Positions 47,601 to 58,061 of a DNA stretch of 64,000 bases are shown piece by piece; position 1 is the stretch's first letter, and each line of letters opens with the position of its first letter. Origin of the DNA: Chloropicon primus (lineage: Eukaryota > Chlorophyta > Chloropicophyceae > Chloropicales > Chloropicaceae); contig CP060754.1 of the NCBI GenBank assembly GCA_023205875.1, forward strand, positions 1,302,001 through 1,366,000, in the 5' to 3' direction. Position numbers and translations under genes: made by a program. The notes under the pieces were generated by a model. It was not told where the DNA came from. It was given only the letters and a program-made list of their open reading frames with translations, and did no database searches.

Positions 47601-50600
47601 AATGTGTTGTGATGATGCAGACGAGGCTCGAGAAGCTCTTCGAGAAGATCGACCTCACGCTGCTCAACAGGCTGCTGAGGCTGATCGTTGATCACAACCT
47701 CGCCGATTACATGACGTCAAAGAACAACGTGGTGATCTCGTACAAGGACATGTCGCACACCAACTCGTACGGACTCCTTAGGGGCCTGCAATTCAGCTCG
47801 TTCATCACGCAGTACTATGGACTGATCGTGGACCTCCTACTCCTGGGTTTGACCAGGTCGAGCGAGATCGCTGGCCCAGCGAACCATCCAAACGATTTCC
47901 TCTGCTTCAAGAATGTCCAGGCAGAGACAAAGCATCCGATAAGGCTGTACTGCCGGTACATTGACAAGGTCTACATGCTCTTTAAGTTTGAGGCGGACGA
48001 GACCAAGGATTTGATCCAGCGGTATCTCACGGAGCACCCTGACCCAAACAATGAAAACATTGTTGGCTATAACAATAAGAAGTGCTGGCCAAGGGATGCC
48101 AGAATGAGGCTGATGAAGCACGACGTGAACCTGGGGAGGGCTGTCTTCTGGGACATGAAGAACAGACTGCCAAGGAGCATGACAACTTTTGAGTGGGAGA
48201 ACAGCCTCGTCAGTGTGTATAGCAAGGACAACCCAAACGTCTTGTTCAGCATGGCTGGCTTTGAGGTCAGAATACTTCCCAGGTGCAGAATGTCTCAGGA
48301 AGGTTTTGCGCAGAGGGAAGGCGTCTGGAGCCTCACCAACGAGGTGACGAAGGAGAGGACGGCCCAGGCATTCCTGAGAGTGGACGATGAGGCGATGAAG
48401 GCGTTTGAGAACAGGATAAGACAGGTTCTCATGTCCTCTGGTGCAACGACCTTCACCAAGATTGCAAACAAGTGGAACACGGCTCTGATTGGATTGATGA
48501 CCTACTACAGGGAGGCCGTCATCCATACCCAAGAGCTCCTTGACCTGCTGGTGAAGTGCGAGAACAAGATCCAGACGAGAATCAAGATTGGCCTTAACTC
48601 AAAGATGCCTTCGAGGTTCCCTCCTGTTCTGTTCTACACGCCAAAGGAAATCGGTGGTCTTGGGATGCTCAGCATGGGCCACATCTTGATCCCTCAGTCG
48701 GATTTGAGGTATGCCGGACAGACTGACTTGGGAGTCACGCACTTCCGCGCGGGAATGACCCACGAAGAGGAGCACCTCATACCAAACCTGTACAGGTACA
48801 TCCAACCCTGGCTCAGCGAGTTCACGGACTCGCAAAGAGTGTGGGCAGAATACGCGCTGAAAAGGCAAGAAGCTATGTCGCAGAACAGGCGTTTGACCTT
48901 GGAGGATTTGGAGGATAGCTGGGACAGGGGAATACCGAGGATCAATACCTTGTTCCAGAAGGACAGGCACACCCTGGCCTATGATAAGGGCTGGAGAATA
49001 AGGACGGACTTCAAGCAGTACCAGATCACGAGGCAGAATCCGTTCTGGTGGACCCACCAAAGGCACGACGGCAAGCTGTGGAACCTGAACAACTACAGAA
49101 CGGACGTGATCCAGGCCCTTGGAGGCGTGGAGGGTATCTTGGAGCACACCCTCTTCAAGGGGACCTACTTTCCCACGTGGGAGGGTCTGTTTTGGGAGAA
49201 GGCCTGCTTTGCCACAGGCACCAAGCTGCTCCTTGCCGACGGCTCAACCATTACGGCTGGGGAGGTGAGGAGAGGGCATCAGCTCATGGGTGATGATGGC
49301 ACGCCCCGCCTGGTGCAGGAGGTGGTCACGGGCCTGAGCAAGCTTTACGAGATCACCTTTGGGTATTCTAAGGAGGAGCCTCTTGTCGTGACAGGCAACC
49401 ACATCTTGTGCTTCAAGACCACGAGCCGTTTCTGCATGTGCTGGTCAGATGAGCGGGGTGCTGTTGTGGTTTACTACTTTGATGGGAATTCATGCCGCAG
49501 TAAGCAGTTCCGTGTCCATGCTGACTGGGATTCATTCTACTACAGCAAGGAGGAAGCCCATGCTGCTGCTCAGAAGTACCTGAAGGAGGTGCATCGCTCA
49601 GGTCGTGGCCTCACTGTGATTGACAACAATGCTTCTGGCCTCACCGGAATCGAGGAGCGCAGCGGTTCGATTCGTGTCCTTGTTCCAGGCGAGAAGAACA
49701 AGCGCCGCGTGTTCTCCTGGAGTGCAAAGGGGCGCAAGTCTGCTGACACTGTGATGGTAAAGAACCGCGAGGAGGCGTTCCAGCAAGCACACTCCATGAA
49801 TCAAGATTTTCGCAACAAGGGCCAGTGCATGGAGGGCAAGGAAAACCTGAAGGAGATGAATCTGTCCTGGTGCAAAGCTGATGGGGCGTATCGCGTAGCC
49901 CACAAGGTGGATGGCAAGACCAAGACCATGAGCTTCAACGTGACCAATCGCATCTACTACGAAAATCGCGCCAGTGCTGAGCGGGCTGCTGAGGCTTACA
50001 TGAGTGGGCTTGGCAAAGCAAACATGGGCAAGGGGGAGGTGTGTGAAACGACAGTGGAGGAGTACCTTGAGCTGCCTGTTTCTGTGCAGCGCATGCTGCT
50101 GTTCTACCGTGCGCCAGCCCTCAAGTTCAACGAATCGCTCAGTGTGGAGCAGATGCCTGTGAACCCCTACTTTCTCGGACTTTGGCTTGGAGATGGCACA
50201 TCAACAACAATCAGCAACAATCATGAGGAGCAGATTATTTCCTTCCTGCAACAGCATGCTGATGGGCTTGGGATGAAGCTCACTAACTCTGATGGCAGCA
50301 TTGCATACCGCACGGTGGGCGGCTTCGGCAACACCAATGCCCTCTTGGATGCTCTTCGGAGGCTTGGTGTGGTCAGGGATGTGGGACAGGCAGGATCTCA
50401 GAAGGATTGCAAGCACATTCCACGGATTTATCTGGAGGCGAGTGAAGAGGTGCGGCTGATGCTACTTGCTGGCCTCATTGATTCTGACGGCAGCTACCAT
50501 GATTCAAGCCTGCACTTTGCCTTTACACAGGCTGAGCGATGGCACAAGACGCTGTTTGAGAATGTTCTCTTCCTTGCTCGTAGCCTGGGCTTCAATGCCA

Positions 50601-53383
50601 ACTATGCACGCCACTGGAGAGAGGGTGGGTTTTGTGAGTCGCTGCAGGCTGAGATTCCTGCAGGCTGGTGCCTCAGCATGAAGGTGACGGGCGACATTGA
50701 CAGGGTACCTACCCTGCTCCCACGCAAGCAGGCTCGCAAACGTTCAGATCGTGACTGGAGTGTGCACTCGGTGATGCAGGTGAAGCAAAGGCCACAGCCA
50801 GAGCTGTACGCGGGTTTCCTTGTGGATGGCAACAAGCGTTTCCTGAGGAGCGACTTTCTTGTGGTGCACAACAGTGGCTTTGAGGAGAGCATGAAATTCA
50901 AGAAGCTGACCAGAGCCCAGCGTTCGGGTTTGAACCAAATCCCCAACAGGCGTTTCACCTTGTGGTGGTCCCCGACAATCAACAGGGCGAACGTGTACGT
51001 GGGTTTCCAGGTTCAGCTGGACTTGACAGGCATCTTCATGCACGGGAAGATTCCGACGTTGAAGATCTCTCTGATCCAGATCTTCAGGGCTCACTTGTGG
51101 CAGAAGATCCACGAGTCCATCGTCATGGACCTCTGCCAGGTCCTCGATAAGGAGCTTGACGCCCTGGAAATTGAGACGGTGCAGAAGGAGACGATCCACC
51201 CGAGGAAGAGCTACAAGATGAACTCTTCCTGTGCCGACATCCTTCTCTTCGCGGCATTCAAGTGGCAGATTTCCAAGCCCTCTTTGATGACGGAGGGCAA
51301 GGACGTGTTTGACCAGAAGCCGAGCAACAAGTACTGGCTTGACGTCCAGCTGAGGTGGGGTGATTTCGACTCTCACGATATTGAGAGATACACCAGGGCC
51401 AAGTTCCTTGACTATACCACGGACAACATGTCGATCTACCCGAGCCCCACGGGCTGCATGATTGGGCTCGACTTGGCTTACAATCTCCACGCTGGGTTTG
51501 GCAACTTCTTCCCGGGGATGAAGCCCCTGTTGTCCCAGGCAATGGGAAAGATCATGAAGTCCAACCCTGCTCTGTACGTGCTGAGGGAGAGGGTCAGAAA
51601 GGGGCTGCAGCTTTACAGCTCCGAGCCAACTGAGCCTTACCTGAACAGCCAGAACTACGGGGAGCTGTTTTCCAACCAGCTCATTTGGTTTGTGGATGAC
51701 ACGAACGTTTACCGCGTCACGATACACAAGACCTTTGAAGGTAACCTCACGACCAAGCCGATCAACGGTGCCATCTTCATCTTCAACCCCAGGACCGGGC
51801 AGCTGTTCTTGAAGATCATTCATACGTCGGTGTGGGCAGGCCAGAAACGCCTGGGCCAGCTCGCAAAATGGAAGACAGCAGAGGAGGTGGCTGCCCTGAT
51901 TCGGTCGCTCCCTATCGAAGAGCAACCGAAGAGGATCATCTGCAGCAGGAAGGGAATGCTCGACCCGTTGGAGGTCCACTGCCTGGATTTTCCTAACATC
52001 GTGATCACTGGAACGGAGCTCCAACTGCCGTTCCAAGCTGCCCTGAAGGTGGAGAAGTTCGGAGACTTGATTCTCAAGGCCACGGAGCCCCAAATGGTCC
52101 TTTTCAACATCTACGACGACTGGCTGAAATCGATCTCGTCCTACACGGCCTTCTCGAGGCTGATATTGATCCTCAGGTCCTTGCACGTGAATGTGGACAA
52201 GACGAAGATGCTCCTGAGACCAGACAAGAGCATCGTTTCGGAGGCCCACCACGTTTGGCCCTCGCTGACGGACGAGCAGTGGATCAAGGTCGAGGTCGCG
52301 CTGAAGGACCTCATCCTGGCAGACTTTGCGAAGAAGAACAACGTGAATGTCGGGGCCCTGACCCAGACGGAGATCAGGGACATCATCCTTGGTGCAGACA
52401 TTGCGCCACCTTCCATGCAGCGCCAGCAGATTGCGGACATCGAGAAGCAGGCCAAGGAATCCTTGCACCAGAGCGCGGTGACCACCAAGACTGTGAACAA
52501 GCACGGAGAGGAGATGGTGGTGACGACGACCTCTGCGTATGAGCAGCAGGTCTTCAGCAGCAGGACGGACTGGCGGGTGAGGGCCATCTCGTGCTCGAAC
52601 CTTCACTTGCGTGTGAACCACATTTACGTCAATTCGGAGGACCTGCACTTCGACACGGGGTACACGTACATCCTGCCGAAAAACGTTTTGAAGAAGTTCA
52701 TCATGATCTCGGACCTCAGGACTCAGGTCATGGGCTTCATGTACGGTGTCAGCCCGCCGGATCACTCTCAGGTCAAGGAGATCAGGTGCATCGTGATGCC
52801 GCCGCAGTGGGGCAACCACCAGCAGGTGAATGTGCCGCAGCAGCTTCCGGACCACGACTACCTGGACGACCTCGAGCCCCTGGGGTGGCTCCACACCCAG
52901 CCCAACGAGACGGGCGGTCTCAGCGAAAAGGACATCCAGATGCACAGTGGGATCCTGGAGAGGCAGGAGTCTTGGGACGGGGAGAGGTGCATCGTGGTCA
53001 CCTGCAGCTTCACCCCTGGCAGCGTGAGCCTCACAGCCTATAAGCTTACCCCGCAGGGCTACGAGTGGGGAAGGGGCCAGAACAAGGACGGAGGAAGAGG
53101 AGGTGGTGGCAGTGGGGGAGAGCCCCAGCCCGGATCCTTCGAGAAGGTCCAGATGCTCTTGAGCGATCGGTTCATGGGTTACTTCATGGTCCCCGAGATC
53201 GGGTCCTGGAACTACAACTTCATGGGCGTCAAGGCTTCGCCAAACATGTCCTGGAACATCAAGCTGGACAACCCGAAGGAGTTCTACAATCCGCTGCACC
53301 GTCCTACGCACTTCTTGGAGTTCTCCGGCTCGGGCGCAGAAGGAAAGCTCTCCCAGGCCGACGTGGAGGACCACCTGGCCTAA
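44606..53383 (+). CDS. PRPF8: Spliceosome core protein PRPF8, precursor with intein
   Basis: The precursor is 2925 residues. Removing the 556-residue intein (1534-2089) leaves 2369, the usual PRP8 size. PRP8 is the scaffold of the U5 snRNP and cradles the catalytic RNA. Extein sequence is extremely conserved: [92 protein letters not shown] and a C-terminal JAB1/MPN domain (near 2650-2925; [20 protein letters not shown]). A Gly/Lys-rich insertion at about 350-400 interrupts a divergent linker. ATG 44606 places the conserved start at the right distance. The gene is intronless. Extein arginines are mostly AGG/AGA. Confidence 0.97.
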   Translation: MAAAMDATMDDVVVTEEEEEVLREKARKWSKHASKRFGNKKRHGYVESNTNMLPAEVCRKIVRDHGDMSSRKFRHDRRVYLGALKFLPHGVYKLLENVPMPWEQVRMVPVLYHVTGAISFVNETPKVIEPIFVAQWASIWLMQRREKRDRRHFKRIRLPCFDDEEPILDYADNLLDVEPLDAIELELDEEEDESIIEWFYDHKPLIDDPRFVNGTSYKKWKLPLPVMSNLYRIASQLLSDIVDQNYFYLFDKDSFITAKSLNMCVPGGPKYEPLFRDMDARDEDWNEFNDINKLIIRQPLRTEYKIAFPFLYNNRPRSVRLGAYHEPMCMYIKQEDPDLPAYHYDPLIHPIAAYRSSARASRVGGSEGGEGGKRRKVEENGVSGHPPASWDDDNDDNDFEEDDEFVLPRGVNAFCSTSKLETPNTRDAIELWWAPRPFNQRSGRTRRAMDVPLVNTWFKEHCPRDNPVKVRVSYQKLLKCYVLNALHHRKPKSMKRKDLMKSLKATKFFQQTELDWVEAGLQVCRQGYNMLNLLINRKNLNYLHLDYNFNLKPVKTLTTKERKKSRFGNAFHLCREILRLTKMIVDAHVQYRLGHVDAYQLADGLQYTFAHVGQLTGMYRYKYRLMRQIRMTKDLKHLIYYRFNTGSVGKGPGVGFWAPMWRVWLFFLRGMIPLLERWLGNLLARQFEGRSSKGVAKTVTKQRIESHFDLELRAAVMHDILDMMPEGVKQNKARTILQHLSEAWRCWKANIPWKVPGLPAPIENMIIRYVKSKADWWTNVAHYNRERIRRGATVDKTVVRKNLGRLTRLWLKAEQERQHNYLKDGPYVSPEEAVAIWTTAVHWLESRKFSPIPFPPLSYKHDTKLLILALERLKESYTVSVRLNQTQREELGLIEQAYDNPHEALSRIKRHLLTQRSFKEVGIEFLDLYSHLIPVHDIEPLEKISDAYLDQYLWYEADKRQLFPNWIKPSDNEPPPLLVYKWCQGINNLTDVWETANDECVVMMQTRLEKLFEKIDLTLLNRLLRLIVDHNLADYMTSKNNVVISYKDMSHTNSYGLLRGLQFSSFITQYYGLIVDLLLLGLTRSSEIAGPANHPNDFLCFKNVQAETKHPIRLYCRYIDKVYMLFKFEADETKDLIQRYLTEHPDPNNENIVGYNNKKCWPRDARMRLMKHDVNLGRAVFWDMKNRLPRSMTTFEWENSLVSVYSKDNPNVLFSMAGFEVRILPRCRMSQEGFAQREGVWSLTNEVTKERTAQAFLRVDDEAMKAFENRIRQVLMSSGATTFTKIANKWNTALIGLMTYYREAVIHTQELLDLLVKCENKIQTRIKIGLNSKMPSRFPPVLFYTPKEIGGLGMLSMGHILIPQSDLRYAGQTDLGVTHFRAGMTHEEEHLIPNLYRYIQPWLSEFTDSQRVWAEYALKRQEAMSQNRRLTLEDLEDSWDRGIPRINTLFQKDRHTLAYDKGWRIRTDFKQYQITRQNPFWWTHQRHDGKLWNLNNYRTDVIQALGGVEGILEHTLFKGTYFPTWEGLFWEKACFATGTKLLLADGSTITAGEVRRGHQLMGDDGTPRLVQEVVTGLSKLYEITFGYSKEEPLVVTGNHILCFKTTSRFCMCWSDERGAVVVYYFDGNSCRSKQFRVHADWDSFYYSKEEAHAAAQKYLKEVHRSGRGLTVIDNNASGLTGIEERSGSIRVLVPGEKNKRRVFSWSAKGRKSADTVMVKNREEAFQQAHSMNQDFRNKGQCMEGKENLKEMNLSWCKADGAYRVAHKVDGKTKTMSFNVTNRIYYENRASAERAAEAYMSGLGKANMGKGEVCETTVEEYLELPVSVQRMLLFYRAPALKFNESLSVEQMPVNPYFLGLWLGDGTSTTISNNHEEQIISFLQQHADGLGMKLTNSDGSIAYRTVGGFGNTNALLDALRRLGVVRDVGQAGSQKDCKHIPRIYLEASEEVRLMLLAGLIDSDGSYHDSSLHFAFTQAERWHKTLFENVLFLARSLGFNANYARHWREGGFCESLQAEIPAGWCLSMKVTGDIDRVPTLLPRKQARKRSDRDWSVHSVMQVKQRPQPELYAGFLVDGNKRFLRSDFLVVHNSGFEESMKFKKLTRAQRSGLNQIPNRRFTLWWSPTINRANVYVGFQVQLDLTGIFMHGKIPTLKISLIQIFRAHLWQKIHESIVMDLCQVLDKELDALEIETVQKETIHPRKSYKMNSSCADILLFAAFKWQISKPSLMTEGKDVFDQKPSNKYWLDVQLRWGDFDSHDIERYTRAKFLDYTTDNMSIYPSPTGCMIGLDLAYNLHAGFGNFFPGMKPLLSQAMGKIMKSNPALYVLRERVRKGLQLYSSEPTEPYLNSQNYGELFSNQLIWFVDDTNVYRVTIHKTFEGNLTTKPINGAIFIFNPRTGQLFLKIIHTSVWAGQKRLGQLAKWKTAEEVAALIRSLPIEEQPKRIICSRKGMLDPLEVHCLDFPNIVITGTELQLPFQAALKVEKFGDLILKATEPQMVLFNIYDDWLKSISSYTAFSRLILILRSLHVNVDKTKMLLRPDKSIVSEAHHVWPSLTDEQWIKVEVALKDLILADFAKKNNVNVGALTQTEIRDIILGADIAPPSMQRQQIADIEKQAKESLHQSAVTTKTVNKHGEEMVVTTTSAYEQQVFSSRTDWRVRAISCSNLHLRVNHIYVNSEDLHFDTGYTYILPKNVLKKFIMISDLRTQVMGFMYGVSPPDHSQVKEIRCIVMPPQWGNHQQVNVPQQLPDHDYLDDLEPLGWLHTQPNETGGLSEKDIQMHSGILERQESWDGERCIVVTCSFTPGSVSLTAYKLTPQGYEWGRGQNKDGGRGGGGSGGEPQPGSFEKVQMLLSDRFMGYFMVPEIGSWNYNFMGVKASPNMSWNIKLDNPKEFYNPLHRPTHFLEFSGSGAEGKLSQADVEDHLA
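49205..50872 (+). mobile_element. PRP8 intein with LAGLIDADG homing endonuclease
   Basis: This in-frame insertion lies between GLFWEKA and [11 protein letters not shown] of PRPF8, which I recall as the site used by fungal PRP8 inteins. Splicing motifs: Cys1 (block [15 protein letters not shown]), block [11 protein letters not shown], block [19 protein letters not shown], and a terminal His-Asn followed by Ser+1. Two endonuclease motifs are intact, [10 protein letters not shown] and [12 protein letters not shown], each with its Asp, so homing activity is plausible. Between block B and the endonuclease lie about 200 residues with three AP2-like modules. Codon usage differs sharply from the extein. 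The 1668 bp keep the frame open, and the spliced extein is seamless. Confidence 0.95.
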
Positions 53384-53698
53384 ACCATTTTAACGCACGA
53401 CCAAAAGAAAGCTTTGTACAACAAGAAATTATTTTAAACCTAAACGGCAACGACTACACAACCCAGCTCAATGACCCACCCTCTTAGCCTGAGAGTCTCA
53501 GCAGGGCGTTCGATTGATCGAGATCGAGACATGAATGGATCCGCCCCTTGCTTTGTCACGTACGCGGCGGCGGTCTCGTGTCGTCGGTGGCGATGAGGAG
53601 GAGAAAAGGCCATGATGGCACAGAGTGATATTTGTATCTACAGCTTGCTTATATCTAGTCTCCTACGGCTTGTTTTGCTCTCACGGTAATCTCCCTCC
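53384..53698. other. Convergent intergenic region, PRPF8 / HARE-HTH copy B
   Basis: The first part (to about 53557) is unique; from 53558 it is arm B of the inverted duplication, the copied 3' flank of the HARE-HTH gene. No other gene is seen. Confidence 0.55.
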
Positions 53699-55497
53699 TC
53701 ACTCTTCCTGCTTGACCTTGACAATGGAAGGGACCGCCTTGCTCGGTCTTCTCTTCGACGAACGACGAGCATTGCAGAGCCCGACCTCTTCGAGGTACTC
53801 TCTCTTCACAATGCATTGTTCCTTGTCGCTCAGCTTAAGAGATGCGTCCGCAAAGATGATCCTCAACGCCTCGTTGTAGTCCGCGATCTCTCTCTTCTTC
53901 TCCGGGGACTTGCTGTCATAACACTGGGCCTCCTGCACGGCTTCGGCGTACTCCTCCTCCGTCATCAGGCCGGACTCGAGAGCCTCTCTCAAATCCAAAG
54001 CATAGGGAGAAGGAGAACTCATCGTCTTCATGTTGTTGTTGTTGTTGGCGGCGTTGGAATTCTGCTCATTGAGGTTGTCGGCGGTTGATCGATTCAAGTA
54101 TTTCTTGGCAATGGCATAAGTTCCACGTGCAGTGCGAGCAACGCGGGGGCTGTGTCTACAAGCAGACCTGACACAGTGCAGCATTCTCTCCAGATCAGTA
54201 GAAACAGAACCATCCATACGCCTGAACACATGTAGCTTCTTGGCCTGGATCCGTGCATGGATCTCTTTGACGCGCAAGCTCCTTCCCGCATCTTGAAGAA
54301 CGCGATAGACGGCATCCCGAAGCGGTGAGGTGCTGACAGCATCTTGAGTATTGGACCCATTCAAGGGTTCCTTGGCAATGGCAGAAGTTCCACGTGCAGT
54401 GCGAACAAAGCGGGGGCTCTTTGAACAAGCAGTCCCGACACATATCCGCATACTCTCCGGATCAGTAGAAACAGAACCATTCAGACGCCTAAACACATAT
54501 AGCTTCTTCGCCTGGATCCGGCCAAGGATCTCTTTGGCGCGCAAGCTTCCTCCCGCATCTTGAAGAACACGATAGATGGCATCCCGAAGCGTTGAGGTGC
54601 TGACAGCACCTTGAGTATTGGACCCATTCAAGTATTCCTTGGCAATGGCATATCTTCCCAAGGCAGTGCGAACGAAGAAGGGGCTCGCTATGCAAGCCCC
54701 ATTGACAGCTTTCCGCATTCTCTTCGGATCAGTATGAACAGAGCCATCTCTCCGCCTGAACACATACAACTTCTTGGCCTGGATCCGTGCATGGATCTCT
54801 TGGGCGCACAAGCTCCCTCCCGCAGCATCTTGAAGAACGAGATAGACGGCAGTCACAAGAGTTCTCTTTCCATTGCGAGTCCTGAAAGGACGTGCGTTGC
54901 CTCCCATCATAGTCACCTCTGCTGGCTCAGGTTGGCAGGACGAATCCGCACCACCACTATCCTCCTCACTGTCGCTCTCCTCTTCGATGATCGTCGTAGA
55001 GCCCGTCACGAAGCTCGCCAAACACTCTCCGTCCACGTCCATGTCCATGGCACCTGGGGACAACCCTCCCTTGTCGTCATCACCACCGGCGACGGCCCTC
55101 GCCGCCGCGATCATCGCCGCCGTCGACCTGGTGCGTGTCCAGCGTCTCTGTCTCGTGGGACGCCTCATGATAAAACAAAGCACCGCAAAACACTGCACAG
55201 CTCGACGAAGACTTGCCTTCCTCTTCCTCTTCACGAACCGAGCCAACAACTCGCAAAACAAACTTCGAGGCAGCCTTCTCTAACGCCTGTCGTCTCAAAG
55301 GGAGGACCACTCCTCTTTTTCGTGAAAACCTTCAGCTGAGGTATCAATCGAAAGCCCTTGAGACGCCCTTGCGTTCTTTCCACACCTCCTCCCTTTCCTC
55401 GTCCCCGTCCGTGCACAAAGTCCTCGACAAGCACCTACCCTCTCCCCGTCATGCGCCGACAAACCCCCGCGAGGCGTTATCCGTTCTCTCTCTCTCC
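53558..55497 (-). repeat. Inverted duplication, arm B
   Basis: The inverse partner of 29514-31807, separated from it by about 21.7 kb. The flanks and the C-terminal coding part are nearly identical to arm A, while the repeat domains differ in number and are mosaic. The edge nearest NamZ lies only 24 bp before that gene's ATG. Confidence 0.85.
53699..55168 (-). CDS. Protein with three tandem HARE-HTH domains (copy B)
   Basis: A 489-residue paralogue of copy A with the same basic N-terminus, acidic segment, LNGSNTQ linkers and C-terminal helices. It has three rather than four winged-helix units. Unit 1 of B (RMRKAVNGACIASPFFVRTA) is closest to unit 2 of A, so units have been shuffled by conversion or unequal exchange. 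Copy B lacks one of the two acidic DGEC...SDSE blocks found in A. The frame is intact, so both copies could be expressed. ATG 55168 corresponds to the start chosen for A. Confidence 0.75.
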   Translation of the reverse strand: MRRPTRQRRWTRTRSTAAMIAAARAVAGGDDDKGGLSPGAMDMDVDGECLASFVTGSTTIIEEESDSEEDSGGADSSCQPEPAEVTMMGGNARPFRTRNGKRTLVTAVYLVLQDAAGGSLCAQEIHARIQAKKLYVFRRRDGSVHTDPKRMRKAVNGACIASPFFVRTALGRYAIAKEYLNGSNTQGAVSTSTLRDAIYRVLQDAGGSLRAKEILGRIQAKKLYVFRRLNGSVSTDPESMRICVGTACSKSPRFVRTARGTSAIAKEPLNGSNTQDAVSTSPLRDAVYRVLQDAGRSLRVKEIHARIQAKKLHVFRRMDGSVSTDLERMLHCVRSACRHSPRVARTARGTYAIAKKYLNRSTADNLNEQNSNAANNNNNMKTMSSPSPYALDLREALESGLMTEEEYAEAVQEAQCYDSKSPEKKREIADYNEALRIIFADASLKLSDKEQCIVKREYLEEVGLCNARRSSKRRPSKAVPSIVKVKQEE

Positions 55498-55520
55498 AAA
55501 TTCCATTTCTCAGGGGACGA
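55169..55520. promoter_or_regulatory. Shared divergent promoter region, HARE-HTH copy B / NamZ
   Basis: A 352-bp interval between diverging starts, nearly all of it arm B. NamZ therefore probably uses, or has had replaced, its upstream sequence by the duplicated segment. Confidence 0.5.
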
Positions 55521-56894
55521 ATGGCGATGGCGATGGCGCGGGGAGGTGCTTTGGTGGCCGCACTTTGGGCGGTGGTGCTTGCCCTGTCGCGGCCGGCGGA
55601 GGCGACGGAGACGAATGACAACTACAATTTAAGGGGAGGTGCGAGGCAGGGCGGCGTCACGACGACGGGTCTTGATAGGATGTGTTCCTCTCCTTCCTTT
55701 GCCAAAGTTGTGACCGGTGGCAAGCCGACGTGCATCCTCGCCCACGCTGCGTCCGTCCTTCCTGACTTGACGCATGCCGTGGATGCTTTGGCTCAGACGA
55801 GCTCCGGCGTGAAGTTGACATCGGTGTTGGCGCCGGAGCACGGGTTCAGGGGCGCTCAGCAAGCGGGGCATGGAGGGAAGAACTCCACCGTGGACCCTCG
55901 GACGGGCCTGCAGGTGTACAGCATCTACCTTAAGGGCTACGAGCAGATCTTGTCCCTGATGCAGAAGGATGGATCTCAGGTGGTGCTTGTTGACCTCCAG
56001 GATTGTGGTGCTCGGTTCTATACTTACATATGGAGCCTGTATGATGTGCTGGTGGCCGCGGCGGGGTCCAAGGTGGGAGGCCAGGGCGCCGGTTACCCGG
56101 TGAAGGTTGTGGTTCTGGACCGGCCAAACCCCTTGGGGGGCGAGAGGATCGGCGGCCCTGTCCTCGATGCGGACTTCAGCAGCGGCGTGGGGAAGAGGCC
56201 GCTGAGTATGCAGCACGGGATGACGATAGGGGAGTTGGCGAACTTGTTTAACGAGGAGTACGTGGGGCTGGAGGACTTCAGCAAGGGGAACAAGGCCGAC
56301 CTGCAAGTGGTGACGATGGAGAACTGGAGAAGGGAGCTCTCGTTTACGGATACCGGGCTGCCCTACGTCCCCCCGAGCCCGAACCTGCCCACCCCCACGA
56401 GCGTTTACCTTTACGTGGGACTTGGACTCATCGAGGGGGTGAACATTAGCGAGGGGAGGGGGACTGCCCTGCCTTTCCAGCTGATAGGGGCGCCCTACAT
56501 GGGCTGGGAGTACGCGGACGCGCTGAGGAAGCTGCAAATGGACGGGACCGAGGTAAGGGAAGCTTATTTTGTTCCGGTGATGAGCAAGCACGCGAACCAG
56601 ACTTGCGGCGGGGTGGAGGTGTCCTTGCCCCCCAAGGGTGGCCCGCAGGGGGAGCTGGATGCGATCAGGGTCGGCATCCAAGTCATTAAGCTGGCCCACG
56701 ATATGTACAAGGACCAAGGGGGGTTCGATTGGGTGAAGAGTGGCTCGAGATACTGGATCGACCTCCTCACCGGGAACGAGCTGGTGAGAACCGGCATCGA
56801 GAGCGGTCTTCAGGTGGACCAGATCGTCGCACAGTGGCAGCACGAGCTCGAGTGGTTCAAAATCTTGGCCCAGAAGTACCTCCTCTATCAATGA
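55521..56894 (+). CDS. NamZ-type (DUF1343) exo-beta-N-acetylmuramidase, secreted
   Basis: A 457-residue protein with a signal peptide (MAMAMARGGALVAALWAVVL). A full DUF1343 domain follows: LTSVLAPEHGFRGAQQAG, DLQDCGARFYTYIWSLYDVL, VVLDRPNPLGGERIGGPVLD, SMQHGMTIGELANLFNEEYV, LPYVPPSPNLPTPTSVYLYV, GVNISEGRGTALPFQLIGAP and SKHANQTCGGVEV. The bacterial prototype NamZ removes terminal N-acetylmuramic acid from peptidoglycan fragments. In an alga it may digest engulfed or external bacterial wall, or plastid-derived peptidoglycan. Codon usage matches host genes (mostly AGG), so any transfer is old. It is single exon; the C-terminal part lacks obvious membrane anchors. Confidence 0.88.
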   Translation: MAMAMARGGALVAALWAVVLALSRPAEATETNDNYNLRGGARQGGVTTTGLDRMCSSPSFAKVVTGGKPTCILAHAASVLPDLTHAVDALAQTSSGVKLTSVLAPEHGFRGAQQAGHGGKNSTVDPRTGLQVYSIYLKGYEQILSLMQKDGSQVVLVDLQDCGARFYTYIWSLYDVLVAAAGSKVGGQGAGYPVKVVVLDRPNPLGGERIGGPVLDADFSSGVGKRPLSMQHGMTIGELANLFNEEYVGLEDFSKGNKADLQVVTMENWRRELSFTDTGLPYVPPSPNLPTPTSVYLYVGLGLIEGVNISEGRGTALPFQLIGAPYMGWEYADALRKLQMDGTEVREAYFVPVMSKHANQTCGGVEVSLPPKGGPQGELDAIRVGIQVIKLAHDMYKDQGGFDWVKSGSRYWIDLLTGNELVRTGIESGLQVDQIVAQWQHELEWFKILAQKYLLYQ

Positions 56895-57187
56895 TGTAGA
56901 CGGAGACGGAAGACGGAGATGGAGAGATGGAACTCCACCTCCATCTGTCCCTCGTTCCTCCATAACTCCATCCTCCATAACTTTTATAATTTTTTTGATT
57001 CAAAACCAAACCATCTGTCTTGCTGTTTCTGTCCCACAAGAGCAAGAGGAACTGCCGAGGTGCTGCCGATCGTCCGAGTTGCTCGTTGCCCGGCGCTTGG
57101 CGAATGAAGCGACGCGACGCGAGGGAAGACTAGCAGCCACGACAGCGTTGCGGAACTCGGCCAAAGGTAGCATCTTGGTTCGTCGCC

Positions 57188-57952
57188 ATGAGCGAAACGG
57201 AGACGGAAGAGAAGAGTCCCGTGGAGGTCGGGACCCCGGAGAGGGAAGGGGTGAGGTCCGAGGAGGAGGAGGAGGAGGAGGAAGCAGCAGAGGAGCTTGA
57301 GCTCGTGACGGCTGCGATGCAGAACGGGAAGGACATGAGTCTCGTGGTGGACTCAGCTGCGGGAGCGCTGGAGGACATGGACACGGCCATCAAGGGGCTT
57401 CGAGACTGGCAGAGAGAACACAGCGAGCAGGTGGCGCGGTTGGAGAAGGAGAACGAGAACCTGCTTAAGAGTCTCTTGGAGCAAGGCAGCTCGAGGTCGA
57501 TGGCTGAGGGCCAGGGTGATGCCGAGAACGAGGCTCCCGCTGCGGAAAACGCCGAGTACCTGGACATACTGAACGAGCTCAAAAAGTACGAGTCGAGGCC
57601 TGAAGTGGTGGAGAAGGTTTTGGGTGCGGTTTCATCAGTGGGGAAGACAGAACTCAGCGAGGAGAAGCTTAGGCTCGTCACCTCAGCCGCGAAGATGACC
57701 TTCGCAGTGGAGGCCGAGAAAGCTGGGAAGAGCCCAGACCGACGTCCTGAGGTCTCGGACTCCACAAAGTCCATACTGCAAGAAGCCGACGAGCTGCTTC
57801 AGTCCCTCGCTTCCGAGGAGGATGACCAGGGGTTGCTGAGCGGGAGCTCGAACGACGCGATTGCCTGGAGCTCTGACTTGCAGTCTGTGCTATCGAAGCT
57901 GGAGATGCTGGAATCGCCTTCGAAACAAGTGAAGCAGGAAGACGCCGCGTGA
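57188..57952 (+). CDS. Acidic coiled-coil protein of unknown function
   Basis: A 254-residue protein, very rich in Glu at the N-terminus (a run of Glu around 25-32). A predicted coiled coil lies near 60-100 (MDTAIKGLRDWQREHSEQVA, LEKENENLLKSLLEQ), and further helices follow (YLDILNELKKYESRPEVVEK). The C-terminus has SDLQSVLSKLEMLESPSK. It shows no signal peptide, membrane segment or Cys. Host-like codon usage and helical heptads suggest a real gene, but I do not recognise the family. The upstream interval 56895-57187 holds no other gene. Confidence 0.6.
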   Translation: MSETETEEKSPVEVGTPEREGVRSEEEEEEEEAAEELELVTAAMQNGKDMSLVVDSAAGALEDMDTAIKGLRDWQREHSEQVARLEKENENLLKSLLEQGSSRSMAEGQGDAENEAPAAENAEYLDILNELKKYESRPEVVEKVLGAVSSVGKTELSEEKLRLVTSAAKMTFAVEAEKAGKSPDRRPEVSDSTKSILQEADELLQSLASEEDDQGLLSGSSNDAIAWSSDLQSVLSKLEMLESPSKQVKQEDAA

Positions 57953-58061
57953 GGGCGCAGGCGCAGGTTCTCAGTAGAGTCCAGGCAAAAACAACAACGA
58001 GTAAACCATTTTTTCTTTTTCTTTTTTTGTGGGGGGAGAACGAAGACCGGTGTCATTCACC

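Noticed and set aside
49205-50872. Reading the PRPF8 insertion as a spliceosomal intron
   Set aside because: It is 1668 bp, free of stops in frame, lacks GT-AG ends at the junctions and has all intein motifs.
50744-53374. 876-residue minus-strand frame over PRPF8
   Set aside because: Antisense of a highly conserved gene with strong GC3; no domains.
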